A stretch of 64,000 nt of DNA, taken from positions 124,001 to 188,000 of the forward strand of contig VGBZ01000001.1 of NCBI GenBank assembly GCA_016870275.1, given 5' to 3'. A program made the translations under genes and the position numbers. Origin of the DNA: Actinomycetota bacterium. Lineage in GTDB: Bacteria > Actinomycetota > Acidimicrobiia > Acidimicrobiales > Microtrichaceae. The notes below the pieces were generated by a model, which saw nothing but the letters and a program-made list of their open reading frames with translations, had not been told where the DNA came from and ran no database searches. Shown piece after piece: positions 1 to 8,233 of this stretch; positions within the stretch are counted from its first letter, which is position 1; each line of letters begins with the position of its first letter.

Positions 1-1278
1 TTCGGCAGCCACCCGATCGATGGATCGAAGACGGGCGTTGGCCATCTGGATGTAATGGACGGGGTTCTCGTTGGACTCCGACACCACGACGTCGAGGTCG
101 ACGGTCTGCGGAGAGTCGACCGACTGCAGCAGGTAGGTCAGCCGAACGGCGTCCGGGCCGATCTCTTCGATCAGGTCGCGGAGTGTGATCAGATCGCCCC
201 ACCGCTTGGAGATACGAACCTCTTGCCCACCCCGTTCGAGCCGCACGAGTTGCGTGATCACAACCTCAAGTGACGACGGGGCATGACCGAGTGCCTCGAT
301 GGCGGCGCGCATCCTCGGGACGTATCCATGGTGATCCGCGCCCCAGACGTCGACGAGCAGGTCGTAGCCGCGGGCGAACTTGTCCCGGTGGTAGGCGATG
401 TCGGGCAGCAGGTAGGTGACGTCACCGTCGGACTTGACCAGCACGCGATCCTTGTCGTCGCCGAAGTCGGTGGAACGCAACCAGGTGGCGCCATCGGAGT
501 CGAACACGACGCCTCGGGTTCGAAGGTCCTGAAGCGTCGTGTCGATCGCTCCACTGTTGACCATCCGACGTTCTGAGAACCAGTCGTCGAACACCACCCC
601 GAGTTCGGCGAGCACCTCCTGCTGGTCGAGCAGGGCGCGGGCCTCACCCCAGGTGAGCGGATCCGAGCCTGATGGCATCTCAGCGGCCCACTCGGCGATG
701 TAATCACCCCGATAGCCGTCGGAGGGTGGTTCCTCCCCGGCAGCACGGGCTGCGAGCGACGCCGCAAAGGCCTGCATCTGCACGCCGCGGTCGTTGACGT
801 AGAACTCCTCGTCGACCTCGTGACCGACGGCCCGGAGGATGCGGGCCAGGCTGTCGCCGTAGACAGCGCCCCGAGCGTGGCCGGCGTGGACGGGTCCGGT
901 CGGATTGGCCGAGACGTACTCCACGAGCACCCGGGTTCCAGCGCCGGTGCTGCTCCTCCCCCAGAGACCGCCGGCGGCCACGACGGAGCGGAGGACGTCG
1001 TGCAGCCACTCGTCACAGATGTGGAAGTTCACGAACCCGGGCCCGGCCACCTCGACCCGACTGACCTGCGGCGGCGGGTTCGCATCGAGGTGGGCTGCGA
1101 TGTCGGCGGCAATGTCCCTCGGTGCTCGACCGGCGGCCTTGGCCGAGACGAGCGCCACGTTGGTCGAGAACGCCCCGTGCTCCCGGCGTGCGGGGCGCTC
1201 GAGCTCGATCGTCTCCGGAGTCGGAACACCGAGAGATCCGAGCGCGTTCCTTATGGCAGAGGACAGCTCGTTGCGCAT
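1..1278 (-). CDS. argS: Arginyl-tRNA synthetase (C-terminal part outside window)
   Basis: Class I aminoacyl-tRNA synthetase that charges tRNA-Arg with arginine in the cytoplasm. Reading from an ATG at 1278, the protein starts MRNELSSAIRNALGSLGVP (the N-terminal Add-1 domain). It then shows the HIGH-type signature as VEYVSANPTGPVHAGHARGA, and further on the catalytic-domain string DLLVDVWGADHHGYVPRM and a KMSKS-equivalent VRISKRWGD. 426 codons are present in one open frame and the gene runs off the left edge; full-length members have about 550-600 residues, so the C-terminal anticodon-binding domain is missing. The start was chosen because the frame opens there with the canonical N-terminus. 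A tRNA-Arg gene begins about 110 bp upstream on the opposite strand. Identification is by family signature and is very safe. Confidence 0.95.
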   Translation of the reverse strand, partial: MRNELSSAIRNALGSLGVPTPETIELERPARREHGAFSTNVALVSAKAAGRAPRDIAADIAAHLDANPPPQVSRVEVAGPGFVNFHICDEWLHDVLRSVVAAGGLWGRSSTGAGTRVLVEYVSANPTGPVHAGHARGAVYGDSLARILRAVGHEVDEEFYVNDRGVQMQAFAASLAARAAGEEPPSDGYRGDYIAEWAAEMPSGSDPLTWGEARALLDQQEVLAELGVVFDDWFSERRMVNSGAIDTTLQDLRTRGVVFDSDGATWLRSTDFGDDKDRVLVKSDGDVTYLLPDIAYHRDKFARGYDLLVDVWGADHHGYVPRMRAAIEALGHAPSSLEVVITQLVRLERGGQEVRISKRWGDLITLRDLIEEIGPDAVRLTYLLQSVDSPQTVDLDVVVSESNENPVHYIQMANARLRSIDRVAAE

Positions 1279-1390
1279 AATCGATCGTACCGTGGGTCCC
1301 CCATGCGTCCCCGCATGCGTTTGCGGCATCGGAACGCTGTGCGAGCGGCGCGCTAGGGTCGCTCCCTGCCGCCCCGATCGTGGGGCGCGT

Positions 1391-1465
1391 GCCCTCGTAG
1401 CTCAGGGGATAGAGCATCGGCCTCCGGAGCCGTGTGCGCAGGTTCGAATCCTGCCGAGGGCGCCA
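1391..1465 (+). tRNA. tRNA-Arg (anticodon CCG)
   Basis: A complete cloverleaf can be drawn. The acceptor stem GCCCTCG pairs with CGAGGGC (1455-1461), followed by discriminator G1462 and an encoded CCA (1463-1465). The D arm contains CTCAGGGGATAGAGC, the anticodon loop is CTCCGGA with anticodon CCG (reads CGG, Arg), and the T arm is GCAGG-TTCGAAT-CCTGC. It is divergent from argS, whose product charges it. The long open frame that starts inside this tRNA belongs to kup, whose true start lies downstream. Confidence 0.97.
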
Positions 1466-1548
1466 TCTCCGTCTCACGGTTCGTCGGAAGACGCAGCGAC
1501 GGGCGGGGTCCGGCTCTGCGCCTGACGGCGTGTAGCCTTCGCCATGGC

Positions 1549-3510
1549 ATGACCACGTCCGAGCGACCCGGAACCGACATGTCTCCGACCGGTGCCGCAG
1601 CGACGGAAACCGACGAGCCCGGCCAGCATGATCACGTTGGTGGCAGAGGTTCGATCGGCCTCGCCGCACTGTCGGTCGCTGCGCTCGGAATCGTGTTCGG
1701 CGACATCGGCACCAGCCCGCTGTATGCGTTCCGGGAAACATTCGAGCACCACTCGATCCTCGTCGACAAGCCCAACGTGCTCGGCGTGTGCTCGCTGATC
1801 CTCTGGTCGCTGATCCTGGTCGTGTCGATCAAGTACGTCGTGTTCATCCTGCGCGCCGACAACCGTGGCGAGGGCGGGATCCTGGCGCTCACCTCTCTCG
1901 TCGTCGGCGGTGACACGAGCCCTCGCATCGGCCGGAGGCTGCTGGGACTGCTGTTCCTCGGCCTGTTCGGCATGGCGTTGCTCTACGGCGACGGCATCAT
2001 CACGCCCGCCATCTCGGTACTCTCGGCGACCGAGGGACTCGAGGTGGCGGCACCGGCGCTCTCGTCATGGGTCCTGCCGATCGCCGTGGCGATCCTCATT
2101 GTGCTGTTCCTGCTGCAAAGGCGCGGCACCGGCGCCGTCGGCGCACTGTTCGGCCCGGTGATGATCGTCTGGTTCTCAACGCTCGCCGTGCTCGGGCTGG
2201 CGCGCATCTCGGGCAACCTCGAGATCCTCCGGGCCGTCAACCCCGGCCACGCGTTCGAGTACCTGACCAGCAACGGGTTCGACGCGTTCCTCTCGCTCGG
2301 GTCGGTGTTCCTGGTGGTGACCGGCGGCGAAGCCCTCTACGCCGATCTGGGCCACTTCGGCCGTCGCCCCATCCGGATCGCATGGTTTGCGGTGGCGTTC
2401 CCCGCCCTCGTCATCAACTACTTCGGACAGGGTTCCCTGCTCCTCGAGAAGCCCGAAGCCATCAGCAGCCCGCTGTTCCTCATGGGACCTGACTGGGCGC
2501 GCTGGCCACTCGTCATCATGGCGGCGCTCGCAGCGGTCATCGCATCGCAGGCACTCATCTCCGGCGTGTTCTCGCTCACCGTGCAGGCGATCCAGCTCGA
2601 CTACCTGCCGCGTCTGACCGTCCGGCACACATCGGCCCAGCACATCGGCCAGGTGTACCTGCCACTCGTGAACCTGCTCCTCGCCATCGGCTGCATCAGC
2701 TTGGTGCTCACATTCCAGTCGTCAGCCGGACTCGCTGCGGCCTACGGGATCGCCGTGACCGGAACCATGGGCATCACCACGGTGCTCTTCTACTTCTTTA
2801 CGCGGGCGACGTGGGGCTGGAGCACGACGAAGGCCTTGGCAGTATGCGTCCCCTTCGCCGTGATGGACTTCGCCTTCTTCGGCGCCAACGTCTTCAAGAT
2901 CCCCGCCGGCGGCTGGTTCCCGCTCGTCGTGGCAGCGATGATCATGGTGGCGATGACCACTTGGCGCACCGGCCGGCGTGTGGTCGCAGAACAGTTTGCG
3001 GCCAACGAGGTGACCATCGAGGAGTTCATGCGAACCCTGCCCGAGGATGTCGTCCGGGCACCGGGCACCGCAGTGTTCATGTTCAGGGGTAACGGCACCG
3101 CACCACCTGCCCTGCGAACCAACACCCGCCACAACCGGGTGCTGCACGAACGAGTGATCCTGCTGTCGGTGAAGACCGATTCGGTGCCGTACGTGAACAC
3201 AGAGCATCGATTCGAGATCCTCGACTTCGGACGCCGGATCGTTCAGATCACTGCACACCACGGGTTCATGGAGGAACCAGACGTTCCGGCGTGGCTCGAC
3301 GGCATGGAGGTCGGGGGAGCACCCATCGTGGCCTCCGAGACCACGTTCTTCCTGGGACGCGAGACCGTGATTCCATCGGAGATCGTGGCCATGGCACCTT
3401 GGCGGGAACGGCTCTTCGCCGTGATGCTCCGCACGGCCGCATCGGCGTCGCGCTTCTTCCGTCTCCCACCCGATCAGGTCGTCGAGGTCGGATCCCAGGT
3501 CAAGATCTGA
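1549..3510 (+). CDS. kup: KUP-family potassium uptake transporter
   Basis: Low-affinity K+/H+ symporter of the KUP/HAK/KT family in the cytoplasmic membrane. From the ATG at 1549 the protein has 653 residues, a normal family length. Residues 51-60 carry the family hallmark GDIGTSPLYA in the first membrane segment. About 12 hydrophobic segments follow up to residue ~490, then a soluble C-terminal domain. The frame stays open upstream through the tRNA gene, so that part is not coding. ATG 1549 (MTTSERP) or ATG 1579 (MSPTGA) are both possible starts, and neither has a strong ribosome-binding site. The stop codon abuts the convergent LCP gene: the two stops share the palindrome TGATCA at 3508-3513. 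The family call is firm; the exact start is uncertain. Confidence 0.93.
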   Translation: MTTSERPGTDMSPTGAAATETDEPGQHDHVGGRGSIGLAALSVAALGIVFGDIGTSPLYAFRETFEHHSILVDKPNVLGVCSLILWSLILVVSIKYVVFILRADNRGEGGILALTSLVVGGDTSPRIGRRLLGLLFLGLFGMALLYGDGIITPAISVLSATEGLEVAAPALSSWVLPIAVAILIVLFLLQRRGTGAVGALFGPVMIVWFSTLAVLGLARISGNLEILRAVNPGHAFEYLTSNGFDAFLSLGSVFLVVTGGEALYADLGHFGRRPIRIAWFAVAFPALVINYFGQGSLLLEKPEAISSPLFLMGPDWARWPLVIMAALAAVIASQALISGVFSLTVQAIQLDYLPRLTVRHTSAQHIGQVYLPLVNLLLAIGCISLVLTFQSSAGLAAAYGIAVTGTMGITTVLFYFFTRATWGWSTTKALAVCVPFAVMDFAFFGANVFKIPAGGWFPLVVAAMIMVAMTTWRTGRRVVAEQFAANEVTIEEFMRTLPEDVVRAPGTAVFMFRGNGTAPPALRTNTRHNRVLHERVILLSVKTDSVPYVNTEHRFEILDFGRRIVQITAHHGFMEEPDVPAWLDGMEVGGAPIVASETTFFLGRETVIPSEIVAMAPWRERLFAVMLRTAASASRFFRLPPDQVVEVGSQVKI

Positions 3511-5094
3511 TCAGGTGCAGGTGATTCCGGCGGGCGGAGCGTCGGGCGACCAGCCACCGGGGAACGTGGTGGTGGTCACCACCGGAGGGCCCGTCGGGTC
3601 CGACCCGGGTGCGGCCTCAGCCGACGCCGGCACCGTCGTCGTGGTGGTGTCGTCGCTGTTCGCCGGATCGTCGATGTAGTCGAACTCAGGTGCGAGGACG
3701 AGCCGAACCTGACCAGGACCGAGTTCGGCGTCCTCGACGATCTCCGGATCCGGGCCGATCCAGGCCGCAACGAGCTCCGCCATCTGCCGGCCGCCCGGGC
3801 CGTGGGCCACGACCGAACGAGCCGGCTGTGACTCCGCCTCGGCGATGTCGCCGAGCGAGAAACCGCCGCCGCTCAGAACCCAGCTGACCCTCCGGGCCTC
3901 ACCCTGCCGACCGGTTCCGTTCAGGATCGTCACGGTGACGTCCCGGGCGTCGGCCGGGGGAACGGTCGTCGTGGTCACTGCCGGGGTCACCACACCTCGG
4001 AACACGTCGAGGATCGGCTGGGCAGCAGCGGTGTCGAGCAGTTCGACCGCTGCACCACCGCTGGTCGTGTGCGGTGTGACGGGGAGCGAGTACGTCTGCA
4101 TCCGGCCGGGATCGAAGTCAGCGAAGTGCGTGCCCAGTCCCAGCAGATCCCCGATCCCGAGTTGGTCGTCGATCGTCACGTTCTCGACTGCGGCATCGAC
4201 GAGTCCGGTGACCTTCGTGACGCTGGAGAGCCCGAGCGAACGCAGCTTCACCATGGCGGCCCGGGTCAACTCCTGCTGACGTCGCATCCGGCCGATGTCG
4301 TGACTGGGGTCATCGATCCACTCGCTGCCGTCACTCCACTCGAGGTGGCGGGAGCGGGCGAAGGCGAGTCCCTGGTAACCGTCGAGCACACGACAGCCGG
4401 TGCCATCGACGGTGAGACCGGAGTTCCGATCGCGAACCGGCCGATCGAAGTAGATGGGAACGCCGCCGATCGTGTTGATCAGATCCTGGAATCCGGAGAA
4501 GTCGACCTCCACGTAGTGGTTGATCGGAATGGCGAAGTTGTTCTGAATCGTGTCGATGAGGGTCTGCGTCGACGTGGCGAATGCGGAGTTGATGCGCTCC
4601 TCCTCGCCCGATGGAGCAATCGGCACCCAGAGGTCACGGGGAATGGAGAGCATGGAGATGCGGTCCTCGCCCGGGTCGACCCTGACGATGGCCATGCTGT
4701 CGGAGCGCCGGCCGGTCGGTGCGCCGTCCCCGAGGAACACCGCTGCGTTTGGGTCGTCAGCAGAGAGGTCCTCCCGACTGTCGGACCCGATCACGAGGAA
4801 GTTCTGTGGCTCGTCAGGGACTGACGCCGCCAGGTCGAGTTGGGTCCGTTCGACTTGGTTGTAGTTCCACCAGCCGTACGCCACGACACCCCCGGCGCCG
4901 AGAACGGCGATCGCCGCCACGACCCCGACCACCCGCAGCCATCGCCTGGGTTGCGCTGGCGGCGGCGGCTGACGTCGACGACGAACGACCGGGGCCACGG
5001 CCTCGGGGTCGACTGCTGCAGCAGTCGGGACAGCGTCGGGAGATCGATCGTCGGTCACAGCGGAGTGTGGGGCGTCCAGCCCGGCCCCTTCCAC
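3511..5094 (-). CDS. LytR-CpsA-Psr (LCP) family protein with LytR_C domain
   Basis: LCP proteins transfer lipid-linked glycopolymers (wall teichoic acid, arabinogalactan or capsule) onto peptidoglycan outside the membrane. The 527-residue protein has a cytoplasmic Pro/Arg-rich tail, one membrane segment at about 53-73, and an LCP domain beginning at NFLVIGSDSRE (~98). That domain has the conserved pyrophosphate-binding Arg/Asp elements RRSDSMAIVRVDP, SIPRDLWV and the late LAFARSRH. A LytR_C domain (VTVTILNGTGRQGEARRV) follows at about 375-470. Thr-rich stretches (VTTTTVPP, TTTTTVPAS, TTTTFP) flank this domain, a linker style common in Acidimicrobiia. The tail ends in Cys-Thr. GTG at 5094 is used; GTG at 5058 (VTDDRSPD) is an alternative. 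Which glycopolymer it transfers cannot be told from the sequence. Confidence 0.9.
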   Translation of the reverse strand: MEGAGLDAPHSAVTDDRSPDAVPTAAAVDPEAVAPVVRRRRQPPPPAQPRRWLRVVGVVAAIAVLGAGGVVAYGWWNYNQVERTQLDLAASVPDEPQNFLVIGSDSREDLSADDPNAAVFLGDGAPTGRRSDSMAIVRVDPGEDRISMLSIPRDLWVPIAPSGEEERINSAFATSTQTLIDTIQNNFAIPINHYVEVDFSGFQDLINTIGGVPIYFDRPVRDRNSGLTVDGTGCRVLDGYQGLAFARSRHLEWSDGSEWIDDPSHDIGRMRRQQELTRAAMVKLRSLGLSSVTKVTGLVDAAVENVTIDDQLGIGDLLGLGTHFADFDPGRMQTYSLPVTPHTTSGGAAVELLDTAAAQPILDVFRGVVTPAVTTTTVPPADARDVTVTILNGTGRQGEARRVSWVLSGGGFSLGDIAEAESQPARSVVAHGPGGRQMAELVAAWIGPDPEIVEDAELGPGQVRLVLAPEFDYIDDPANSDDTTTTTVPASAEAAPGSDPTGPPVVTTTTFPGGWSPDAPPAGITCT

Positions 5095-5181
5095 GGTAGT
5101 CGGACCGACCCGGAATGGCCCTTCGCCTCTGCGTCGGCGAGGGACAGGCCGAATCGGCCAGCGGTGGACCGAGGGGCCGGC

Positions 5182-6453
5182 TCAGGCCTCTGGGGGAGCA
5201 GGTTTGGGCTCCTTGGGCAGGCCGAGCACCCGCTCACCGACGATGTTTCGCTGGATCTGCGACGTGCCACCCCAGATGGTCTCGGATCGGGAGAAGAAGA
5301 ACGCCGAGACCATGGGGCTCACGGGGTACGTGTCCCGTCCTTCAGCACGGACGGTGCCGGGCCACGATCCCCGCTCGGGGCCGACGACGGACAGGAGCGC
5401 ATCGGCGCCGTGGACCTCGAGTGCGAGTTCCATGGCCTCCTGGTGCATCTCGGACCAGAACATCTTGTTGGTGGCGCCGAGCGCAGCGACGGAGAACCTC
5501 TCGGTGGCACTGAGGAACGTGTCGTTCTGCTTGGCCAGCGTGCTGGTGAGTGACCGGAGGCCGTTGATGCGCAGGATCTGGATCTTGGTGTAGAAGCGAG
5601 CGAGACGTTGACGAACCAGCGGATCCCGATCCCGGCCCCGTTCGATGGCCGCTGCGAGGATCAGCTTGTACTCCTCCTCGAATCGGCGGTACCCGGTGGT
5701 GGCCGACATGCCCCGCTCGAAGGTGAGCGTGTCGTTGGCCACCTTCCAACCGCTGTTGAGTCCACCGACGACGTTGTCGATCGGACAGCGAGCATCGGTG
5801 AAGAACACCTCGTTGAACTCCGCGGTTCCGTCGGGCTGGGTGATCCCGCGAACCTCGATCCCCGGCTGATCCATGGGTACGAGCAGGTACGAGATCCCAG
5901 CCTGCTTGACGACGTCGGGATCGGTGCGGGCCAGCACGAAGCAGTAGTCGGCGAACTGCGCCTGGGTGGTCCAGACCTTCTGGCCGTTCACGACCCACTC
6001 GTCGCCGTCCTGAACCGCCGTGGTGGACAGCGAGGCGAGGTCCGACCCGGAGTTCGGTTCGGAGAACCCCTGACACCAACTCATCGATCCGTCGAGGATC
6101 TTGGGGAGGAAGTGCTTTTTCTGCTCCTCGGTGCCGTTGGCGAGAATGGTCGGGCCGACGAGGGTGTCGCCGAAGAAGTCGGCCCGCATGGGCGCCTTGG
6201 CCCGGGCGAACTCCTCGGCGAGCACCACGCCCTGCATGGTGGAGAGCCCCTTGCCGCCGTACTCCTCCGGCCACGTCGCGCAGATCCAGCCACCCTCGAA
6301 CAAGGTGGACGTCCACTCCTCGACGAACGCCGCCTTCTCCTCTGGTGTCATCTCGAAGTCGGGCTCGAACCAGCCGTCGGGGAGGTGCTCCTCCAGCCAC
6401 TGCCGGATCTCGGTCCGGAAGTCCTCGGCTTCGGGCGGGTACGTCAGGTCCAT
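5182..6453 (-). CDS. Acyl-CoA dehydrogenase
   Basis: FAD-dependent alpha,beta-dehydrogenation of an acyl-CoA (fatty acid or related beta-oxidation), passing electrons to ETF; etfB/etfA lie 8 kb away in this window. The 423-residue protein opens MDLTYPPEAEDFRTEIRQWL, the standard N-terminus of actinobacterial acyl-CoA dehydrogenases. It carries the signatures WCQGFSEPNSGSDLASL and, at the C-terminus, IWGGTSQIQRNIVGERVLGL. The frame also allows a GTG at 6519 that overlaps the upstream membrane-protein stop as GTGA, adding 22 residues. I prefer ATG 6453 because the homologous N-terminus begins there. Chain-length specificity cannot be read. Confidence 0.9.
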   Translation of the reverse strand: MDLTYPPEAEDFRTEIRQWLEEHLPDGWFEPDFEMTPEEKAAFVEEWTSTLFEGGWICATWPEEYGGKGLSTMQGVVLAEEFARAKAPMRADFFGDTLVGPTILANGTEEQKKHFLPKILDGSMSWCQGFSEPNSGSDLASLSTTAVQDGDEWVVNGQKVWTTQAQFADYCFVLARTDPDVVKQAGISYLLVPMDQPGIEVRGITQPDGTAEFNEVFFTDARCPIDNVVGGLNSGWKVANDTLTFERGMSATTGYRRFEEEYKLILAAAIERGRDRDPLVRQRLARFYTKIQILRINGLRSLTSTLAKQNDTFLSATERFSVAALGATNKMFWSEMHQEAMELALEVHGADALLSVVGPERGSWPGTVRAEGRDTYPVSPMVSAFFFSRSETIWGGTSQIQRNIVGERVLGLPKEPKPAPPEA

Positions 6454-6515
6454 GCCTGCATTCTTGACCCACTGGGCCTGAGTAGGCCAGCCACCCATCC
6501 CGGTGGCGAGCCGCT

Positions 6516-8171
6516 TCACGAACAGGACGGGAGTTCGTCGGCGAACCCGGGTGAGTCGGCCACGAACGAGACGTCCGGGCCCCGGAACGCCACCAGCCCA
6601 CCGATCGTCTCCTCACCTGCTGCGTCCATCCCGGGCCCGCACGCCGCCACAACGGTCCACCCGTTGCGCTGCAACTCCCCACGGCGATCCACTGCGGTGA
6701 CGATCAGCTCGGTCCGTCCGGTCGAATCCGCTGCGAACCGGGACGGACCGAAACGGGTCACCAGTTCCGGTTCGGCGACGGCAACCTCCACGCCGGCTCG
6801 TTCGAGTGCCAGTGCCACGCCTTCTGCGCCTGGGTAGTCAGCGGCATCGAGGAGCACGAGGGAGGCGCCCGGCGACGTGGCTGCGACCGCAGCGCCACCG
6901 AGCGTCCGGACCATCGGCGCCAGAACGGGGACCGGAGTCGCCGTTGAGGACTGGACCGCCACGAACGTCACACCGAGTGCGACCGCCACCGCACCGCCGA
7001 CGACTCGGATCGTCGAACGCACCGCCACGGGGGCGGCGACCAACGCTGCGGCGAGCCCGATCGCCAACGTGGTCGCAGAGGTCGAGCCGAGGGCCACCAA
7101 CAGGTAGCCGAACACGATCTCGGTCCCGTCGAGCGGGTACACCTCCACCATGGCGACGCCGACGCCCACGGCGACCGTAGCGATCGACGACACCAGGACT
7201 CCCCGCACCAGCACCCACTGTCCGGCCCGCCAAGCGAGCACCAACCCCACCATCGGCACGAGGAACAACACGGGCAGGGCGATCCCGAGTTGAGCGTACG
7301 GCTCCCGGGCGGCACTCGCACCCGCCCAGGACGGGATCAACCCAAACGACCCGGTGAACACGCCGAGCGCACCGAGCAACCCGGCACGCGGCCCCGCCCC
7401 CGTGCCCGCCGAGAACAACTCGCTGATCCGGCCCGGATCCCCCCGTAGCTGGGCGACCAGAGGTGGGACCCACAGCGCGAGGGCCACAACAGCGCCAGCG
7501 ACCCAGGCACCCCGGGGCACCGGGGGTCGGTCGCTCCCCGGCCACCACGTCGCCAGGGCCGCGGCCGCCACCGCAGCGACGACGAGCGGACCGTTGGCGG
7601 CGTGCGCCTGCACGAGCAGGGTCGCCAGCGGGAGGAGGAGTCCAGCTGCGACGGGTCGGCGCTCACCGGCCGCCCACGCGCACACGACGAGGAGTCCGGC
7701 GGCGACGAGCGCCACCTGCGGGTTCCAGGGGTCACGGACCGCTGCGGCCCCGGCGGCGAGGAGCACGACGTCGAGCAGCACGAGCACGAGGACGCCGGCA
7801 ACCCGGTCGAGTCGTCGAGCGATCCACGCCGCAGCCGCCACGGCGACAACGTGCAGCACGAGGCTCGTCCCGGCGAGCGCCTCCGACGCCGATCCTGCCA
7901 GCCGATAGGGCAGAGCGAGCAGGTAGAACCACGACGGGCCGGGATGCGACCATCCGTAACGAGAAAACACTCCGAGCAGGGGCAGGTCGGACGGGACGTC
8001 CCTCACGGCCATCTCGATGAATGCCTGATCCGACGACGGGACCCAACCGGTGCGAGCGATCTGCACCACTCCGGCGAGGGCACCGACCGCCAGCAGCGCC
8101 ACGCCGGCTGCGGCCAGCATGTCGGCGACGTCGATCCGGGAGCGCAGGCCGGACTCGGCGGAGGTCGTCAC
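6516..8171 (-). CDS. Polytopic membrane protein, probable GT-C/GT39-type glycosyltransferase-like
   Basis: A roughly 551-residue integral membrane protein with about 11-13 hydrophobic segments rich in Ala, Val and Leu. The first periplasmic loop contains SSDQAFIEMAVRDV and then GWSHPGPSWFYLLALPYRL. That layout (acidic residue after helix 1, then a His-Pro-Gly-Pro loop before helix 2) resembles GT-C lipid-linked sugar transferases. I see no further motif that fixes the family, so the transferase role is inference. The C-terminal third forms a soluble domain (LVLLDAADYPGAEGVALALE onward). The longest frame begins with TTG at 8189; GTG at 8171 (MTTSAESGLRSRID) is a better start. It is divergent from the FrhB-like gene and 62 bp upstream of the acyl-CoA dehydrogenase. 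Confidence 0.6.
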   Translation of the reverse strand: MTTSAESGLRSRIDVADMLAAAGVALLAVGALAGVVQIARTGWVPSSDQAFIEMAVRDVPSDLPLLGVFSRYGWSHPGPSWFYLLALPYRLAGSASEALAGTSLVLHVVAVAAAAWIARRLDRVAGVLVLVLLDVVLLAAGAAAVRDPWNPQVALVAAGLLVVCAWAAGERRPVAAGLLLPLATLLVQAHAANGPLVVAAVAAAALATWWPGSDRPPVPRGAWVAGAVVALALWVPPLVAQLRGDPGRISELFSAGTGAGPRAGLLGALGVFTGSFGLIPSWAGASAAREPYAQLGIALPVLFLVPMVGLVLAWRAGQWVLVRGVLVSSIATVAVGVGVAMVEVYPLDGTEIVFGYLLVALGSTSATTLAIGLAAALVAAPVAVRSTIRVVGGAVAVALGVTFVAVQSSTATPVPVLAPMVRTLGGAAVAATSPGASLVLLDAADYPGAEGVALALERAGVEVAVAEPELVTRFGPSRFAADSTGRTELIVTAVDRRGELQRNGWTVVAACGPGMDAAGEETIGGLVAFRGPDVSFVADSPGFADELPSCS

Positions 8172-8233
8172 GACACGTGAGGGTACCAACCCGGGAACCG
8201 CTCGGACCCGACCCCCGGAGTAAGTTGCACACG

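Noticed and set aside
258-1016. Minus-strand open frames inside argS (252 and 101 residues)
   Set aside because: They lie in other frames of the argS region, with Ser/Thr/Pro- or Arg-rich composition and no family signature. ArgS itself reads clearly in the third frame and was cut only by the window edge.
1432-1548. Longer kup start within the tRNA gene
   Set aside because: The added residues are encoded by the tRNA-Arg 3' half and its flank, so this part is not protein coding.
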